Shown here in pieces: positions 60,001-64,000 of a stretch of 64,000 nucleotides of DNA. The notes under the pieces are model-generated. The model was not told where the DNA came from, ran no database searches, and saw nothing but the letters and a program-made list of their open reading frames with translations. Positions within the stretch are counted from its first letter, which is position 1. Each line of letters starts with the position of its first letter. Location of the stretch: assembly GCF_000165425.1 (NCBI RefSeq), contig NW_001799511.1, forward strand, positions 5,509 to 69,508. The letters run 5' to 3'. This DNA is from Paramecium tetraurelia (Eukaryota; Ciliophora; Oligohymenophorea; Peniculida; Parameciidae). Made by a program: the position numbers and the translations under genes.

Positions 60001-60714
60001 TGTCTGAAGAAATGGAAAAATTATCAAACAGTCTTTACGATAACTAAGTGCCTCAGTTATGGGCAGAAAAAGGATTTCTAAGTTTGAAACCTTTGGCCTC
60101 TTGGACTTAGGATTTACTAGATAGAATTGCCTTTCTTAAACATTGGGTAGAAAAGGGAACACCTAAAGTATTCTGGATTTCTGGTTTCTTCTTCCCTTAG
60201 GCTTTCATTACTGGTATGGTACAAAACTACGCCAGAAAACATGTCATTGCTATTGATAAATTACAGTATGAGTACATAGTGTTGGACACTCTAACTCACA
60301 CAGGTGTAACTGAGAAACCAGAAGACGGAGTCTATATTTATGGAATTTTTCTTGAAGGAACTAAGTATATAATTAATTTAATTTAATTAGATGGGATTAT
60401 AAGAGACATTTGATATCGTAACCAAAAGTTAAAGAATTATATTCTGATTTACCTTTAATGCATTTGCTACCATATGATCCATCATAAATTGAAGTACAAC
60501 CAAAAGATCCAAAAGAAAAAAAGATATACAAATACCAATGTCCATTGTATAAAGTAGTTTCAAGGGTAAACATTCACAATAACTCTAGGCTGGTACACTC
60601 TCAACAACAGGACATTCCACCAATTTTGTCATGCCACTTGAATTGCCATCAAGAGATGATGAAGATGTTTGGATTAGAGCAGGTGCTGCAGCTTTCTTAT
60701 CGCTAAGATATTGA
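48094..60714 (+). CDS. Axonemal dynein heavy chain
   Basis: A motor protein of about 4,170 residues that moves ciliary microtubules. After a tail of about 1,490 residues come the AAA+ modules: AAA1 with [19 protein letters not shown] and [17 protein letters not shown]2 with [12 protein letters not shown]3 with [11 protein letters not shown]4 with GIGGSGRQSLTKM. The stalk coiled coil follows near 56,270-57,200, then AAA5 ([16 protein letters not shown] upstream, [13 protein letters not shown]), AAA6 and a C-terminal domain ending [12 protein letters not shown]. Clear introns are 48379-48403, 53935-53960, 60365-60390 and 60566-60588. The AAA1 region and total length fit an inner-arm-type chain, but the exact class is not resolved. 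Two places disturb the frame. One extra T at 54841 interrupts GPPGGGR in AAA3. Near 55,310 a shift is explained by either one extra base or a 25-nt intron at 55262-55286. Confidence 0.95.
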
Positions 60715-60771
60715 AAATAATATATATTTTAATTTAATGCAAATATTCAAAAAATTTTAAGTTTATTTTTT

Positions 60772-61175
60772 ATGGCATAACCTAGAAATGAAAAATTTAC
60801 ACTAAGAATATAGAATTCTGAAATTAATTAAGTAGCAATATAAATTTTCAATTAAAGTTATAAGGTAGTAATTCTTCTTATTTATGGAAATGTAGAAATG
60901 TTAAGGGATTTTTGACAATAGAAAATCTAGGAAATGAAGAAGAAAATATCATTTTTTAGGATTATAGAAGGTAATTTTTAAATAAATAAATAAATATAAT
61001 TAAATTAATCAACTTTGTAATTAAGCATAGCAATTTAATTGTAATGGAAAGTTGGGAAAATCATTAATATAATTAATTATTATTATTATTAATATTAATT
61101 TATGTAAATAAGTTGGCTAACTTGATTAATTATCGGAATGAAGTTGTGCCTAAAAACCTCTACATTTTTTATTGA
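60772..61175 (+). CDS. Small unknown protein downstream of dynein
   Basis: A predicted 125-residue protein beginning MAQPRNEKFTLRIQNSE. A 26-nt intron at 60836-60861 joins it to LQGSNSSYLWKCRNVKGF and LTIENLGNEEENIIFQDYRR, which look like folded beta-rich sequence. The last third is low complexity (LLLLLILIYVNKL) and may be untranslated in reality if a further intron or an earlier end exists. The start lies 58 bases after the dynein stop. I recognise no family. The exact splice and the TGA closure support a gene, but its short length keeps confidence modest. Confidence 0.45.
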
Positions 61176-61221
61176 ATTTATAATGATGACAAATACATGA
61201 TTACAATATATATACACTAGA

Positions 61222-62289
61222 TCAAACCATAGAATTCAGCTTGGTTTTCTTAATTCCACACCTCATATATTGATGATCCATGAGTTCGTAATATTGTGAA
61301 ATACAATTTTAGGACTTTAATTTCTTTTAAGGCTAAAGTGCTTAATTATTACACAATGAAGGGTTGTAATTTAAATAATAATTAAAATTAATGAGTGCGT
61401 CACTCTCCTCTTCCAATTGATCTTTTGTCACTTAAAATGTAACATCACATTTTACGCCCTAAAATAATGAACAAAAATTCTTTACTTATTGATGGAGAGG
61501 AGAGTATAAATAGAAATCCTACTTTTCTGTTGGTTTCGTTAAAGGCTTTGCAAACTCCATAATGTTTTTGTAGTAATCAACATTTGTGCTCCCTGGTTTT
61601 AAAGATATTCTTGAGATTTATTAATAAAATTTTCTTACTCTGGAATTCCAATCTTCATGCAGGAATCAACAAAATATTGTATTGAATAACCTAAATCTTG
61701 AATTAATTTGAAGTCATAGGTCTAAGCTGAGATATAAAATTGGTTTAAGCCCTTCAAATACTTATATTGAATCGATCCAAATGATCTGTAATTCTCTTTG
61801 GGAATCTAAAATAATGTTGATAGTTTTAGATTAATTACAAAGTCTTTATTTTCCTACAGTAAACCAGAGTTGAGTTGTTCATAGTACTACCTAACATATT
61901 CGCTCAGTTAGTTCATTTAAAGATCACCCATGCTTTATAATCTTTTAGTTACATATTCCCAAGGGGTTTCTGAAAAATCAAGTTAAGTATAACATAATTT
62001 GATCATCCCAGCAGATTAATCCACAATTATTTTCGAAATTTTTTTATAAGGGTTTTGGCAACTGATGCCAATTTTCAGCATATCATGCTATTGAATGTAT
62101 CGAGCATCAGCAAATAGATGGAAATCCTTAAAAAATATTATAAACTTAAGATACTCCTTTCATTCTGAAAGTACTCATGGGATTTAAAAACCTTTTCGGA
62201 AATACTATTAAAGATACTTCCTTTCCTTTCAAAGAGTCAGTCTCTTCACCATTAATTTGAGTAGAAGCTTGTAATTGATCGAATTACAT
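61222..62289 (-). CDS. Unknown conserved-looking protein, 327 residues
   Basis: The frame starts MQFDQLQASTQINGEE at 62289. Introns at 62127-62154, 61610-61638 and 61459-61485 (28, 29 and 27 nt) give one frame to TGA at 61222. A 19-nt alternative for the first intron also keeps the frame. Visible blocks include DFHLFADARYIQQHDMLKI, SETPWEYVTKRLQSMGDL, FGSIQYKYLKGLNQFYISA and PGSTNVDYYKNIMEFAKP. The protein is rich in aromatic and hydrophobic residues, without a membrane helix or catalytic motif I can name. The composition looks like a globular cytosolic protein. It is convergent with the small gene downstream of dynein, with 46 bases between stops. Confidence 0.6.
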
Positions 62290-63543
62290 GTTAATTTATT
62301 TTATTTAAATTAATTGATCTCGAAAATATTTATAAATAGAGTTTCTTCAGTTAATTATACATTTCATGCAATTTATTTATAATCTTATTTTTAATATTTC
62401 TGAATGAATTTATTAAATTAATTAAGTTGAAAAAAGTAGTTAAATATAAAACTTAACTAAATTATATTAAACAGAATTCTTGCCATTTCATTTTCTTCTA
62501 AAATGTTGCTAAAGAAGGAATATGGATAAAAATTTGGAGTTCAATTTCATAACTTTTATTTTCTTTTACTATATTACAATTTTTTGATGGATGTGTAAAA
62601 TGATGTCAATAATAATCACCTTAGTAAGATAGAAACAAAGTTTGAAAATAAAAAATTTCGATTTAATATTTATGATATAACCCACCAATTTTCAAAAATT
62701 CTCTTTGGACATCATTATTTTAATATTTTTTTGAATTATATTAAAATTTTTATAGCCAATTCCAATGTCAAATATCTATTAACAATTATTTAAGAACTAT
62801 TTTACATAAAATGTTATCTTGCTTATTATTGAAATAATCATCCAATTATATTTGTGTATATGATCTATAAAAATGAGATACTAAAATTTCCCGTTTTAAT
62901 GAATAGCTTTAAATATAATAAATCATAATGAGTTTTTATTAAGCAAGAAATGAAATTTCGTTTTTTATTGAAATTATTGTCTAAATGTACCTTAATTTAA
63001 TATAAAAAAAATTTTAATTTCATTTCCTCCGATTGAGAAAATGTCCTATTCTAAGGGTAAAATCCAAGTTAATATGTGCATAAAGGATTTACCATTATGG
63101 ATACAATTATAAAATAGATAATATCTCTAAATTAAAAAATGATAATTTAGATTTTTAATAAATTATTTATCATTGACTGTTCTTTTTGTCGATTTAGTAG
63201 AAGTCTGATATGAATGAATTTTGATTAATTTATTAATAATAACACAGAAGAAAATATATTTTTATTCATTTATCTATGTCATTTAAGGGTCATAGAAGAT
63301 TATTCAACATATAAGATAATAAAAATTAGATTAGATTTCAAGGTTAATTAATTTTTAATAGATTGATTCTAAATAAATTAATGCTGAACTATAATGTATT
63401 TGAAGGGTAGAACTATGTTAAAAAGTAAAGTCAAATGATTAAAAAGCTATTCAATTAATGAGTAAAAATAGAAATAAGGTAAGCAATAAATGTATTCATA
63501 TTTCTAAATTTTTGGTGAATTTATTTCATTATTATATTTTTAT
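62290..63543. other. Long AT-rich intergenic region
   Basis: About 1.25 kb, the longest stretch here without a supported gene. GC content is very low, with A- and T-runs and short TGA-free frames on both strands (for example 37 codons from about 63037, MSYSKGKIQVNMC). None is long or family-like. It must contain the promoters of both flanking genes, which point away from each other. Confidence 0.5.
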
Positions 63544-64000
63544 ATGATTCTAAATCACAAAGAAGATAAATAAATAATTATTGCAATAGCAGGTGTTCCA
63601 GGATCTGGAAAAACATATTTCTGCAAAAATGTTATATGTTTACAATACCCAGATGCAAAAGTAATCCCTATGGATGGCTACCATATATATCGTAAAGATT
63701 TAAATGAAGAGGGTATAAAAAGGAGAGGAGCAGCTTTTACATTCGACTATTAAAGATTCAAAGCAGATTTAACAAATTTAAGAGAAACTGGCACAGGGTC
63801 ATTTCCGGATTTCTAACATTCTATAAAAGACCCTGTTGAAAATGCAATCCATATTACTAAGGAAGACAAAATAATTGTAGTGGAAGGATTGTATTTATTT
63901 TTAAAGGAATGGGATTTAAAACATCTTTTCGATCAGAAATTCTTTATTAATAAGGAATTTAATGCATAATTGATTGGACAACGCCATTATGTTTGTGGTA
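63544..64000 (+). CDS. P-loop kinase of the uridine kinase/phosphoribulokinase type, partial
   Basis: The N-terminal 152 residues of a P-loop enzyme. The Walker A motif is IAIAGVPGSGKTYF. A metal-binding region follows in VIPMDGYHIYRKDL, then RRGAAFTFDYQRFKADL, which matches the family's RRGAPxTFD segment. PDFQHSIKDPVENAI and the Walker B-like IIVVEGLYLFL come next, with GQRH at the end. Members phosphorylate nucleosides, pantothenate or related small molecules; the group resembling yeast YFH7 and bacterial FrcK-like proteins fits best, but the substrate is not known. The gene continues past the window. The ATG at 63544 is the only sensible start. Confidence 0.82.

Overview
This window looks like ciliate macronuclear DNA, almost certainly Paramecium or a close relative. 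Long reading frames run through TAA and TAG, which are read as glutamine, and stop only at TGA. Nearly every conserved protein is restored exactly by removing introns of 20-32 nt that start with GT and end with AG. Genes lie tens to a few hundred bases apart and the base composition is strongly AT-rich. One gene encodes a trichocyst matrix protein, a Paramecium hallmark. The species cannot be told from the sequence. All translations use the TGA-only stop code, and coordinates include introns.

Bases 1-11,400: a partial minus-strand protein with LamG-like domains is followed by two decayed genes. One is a sodium:neurotransmitter-symporter relative; the other is an array of degenerate glycine-rich repeats. 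Two intact minus-strand hybrid histidine kinases come next. Bases 11,400-34,300 are mostly plus strand: a 2,043-residue four-domain voltage-gated cation channel, a tail-anchored coiled-coil protein, a third hybrid histidine kinase, an RBR-type ubiquitin ligase with membrane segments, a two-TM ciliate membrane protein, a cysteine-rich zinc-binding protein (minus strand), a cinnamyl-alcohol-dehydrogenase-type oxidoreductase, a paraoxonase-like protein, a SANT/Myb-like protein, an unknown protein, the PP4 catalytic subunit and a coiled-coil protein.

Bases 34,300-48,000 are mixed: a small coiled-coil gene, a SAXO-like axonemal microtubule protein, an unknown gene with a disrupted frame, a decayed MORN-repeat gene, the trichocyst matrix protein, a decayed histidine-kinase-like remnant, a PP2C phosphatase, a calcium-dependent protein kinase, the GTPase/ATPase OLA1 and a VHS-GAT sorting adaptor with a prion-like QYPP tail. 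Bases 48,094-60,714 hold one complete axonemal dynein heavy chain of about 4,170 residues. Two unknown genes, a long AT-rich gap and the start of a uridine-kinase-like P-loop protein close the window.

No operon logic is expected. Even so, several genes fit ciliary and calcium biology: the voltage-gated channel, CDPK, PP2C, PP4, dynein, SAXO and trichocyst protein. I see no rRNA, tRNA, CRISPR array, virus-like element or transposon that I can support. The observations most worth checking are in-frame introns without stops inside catalytic motifs, a one-base frameshift in the dynein AAA3 domain, an unusual channel selectivity filter, a perfect 20-bp inverted repeat, and gene ends that nearly touch or overlap.
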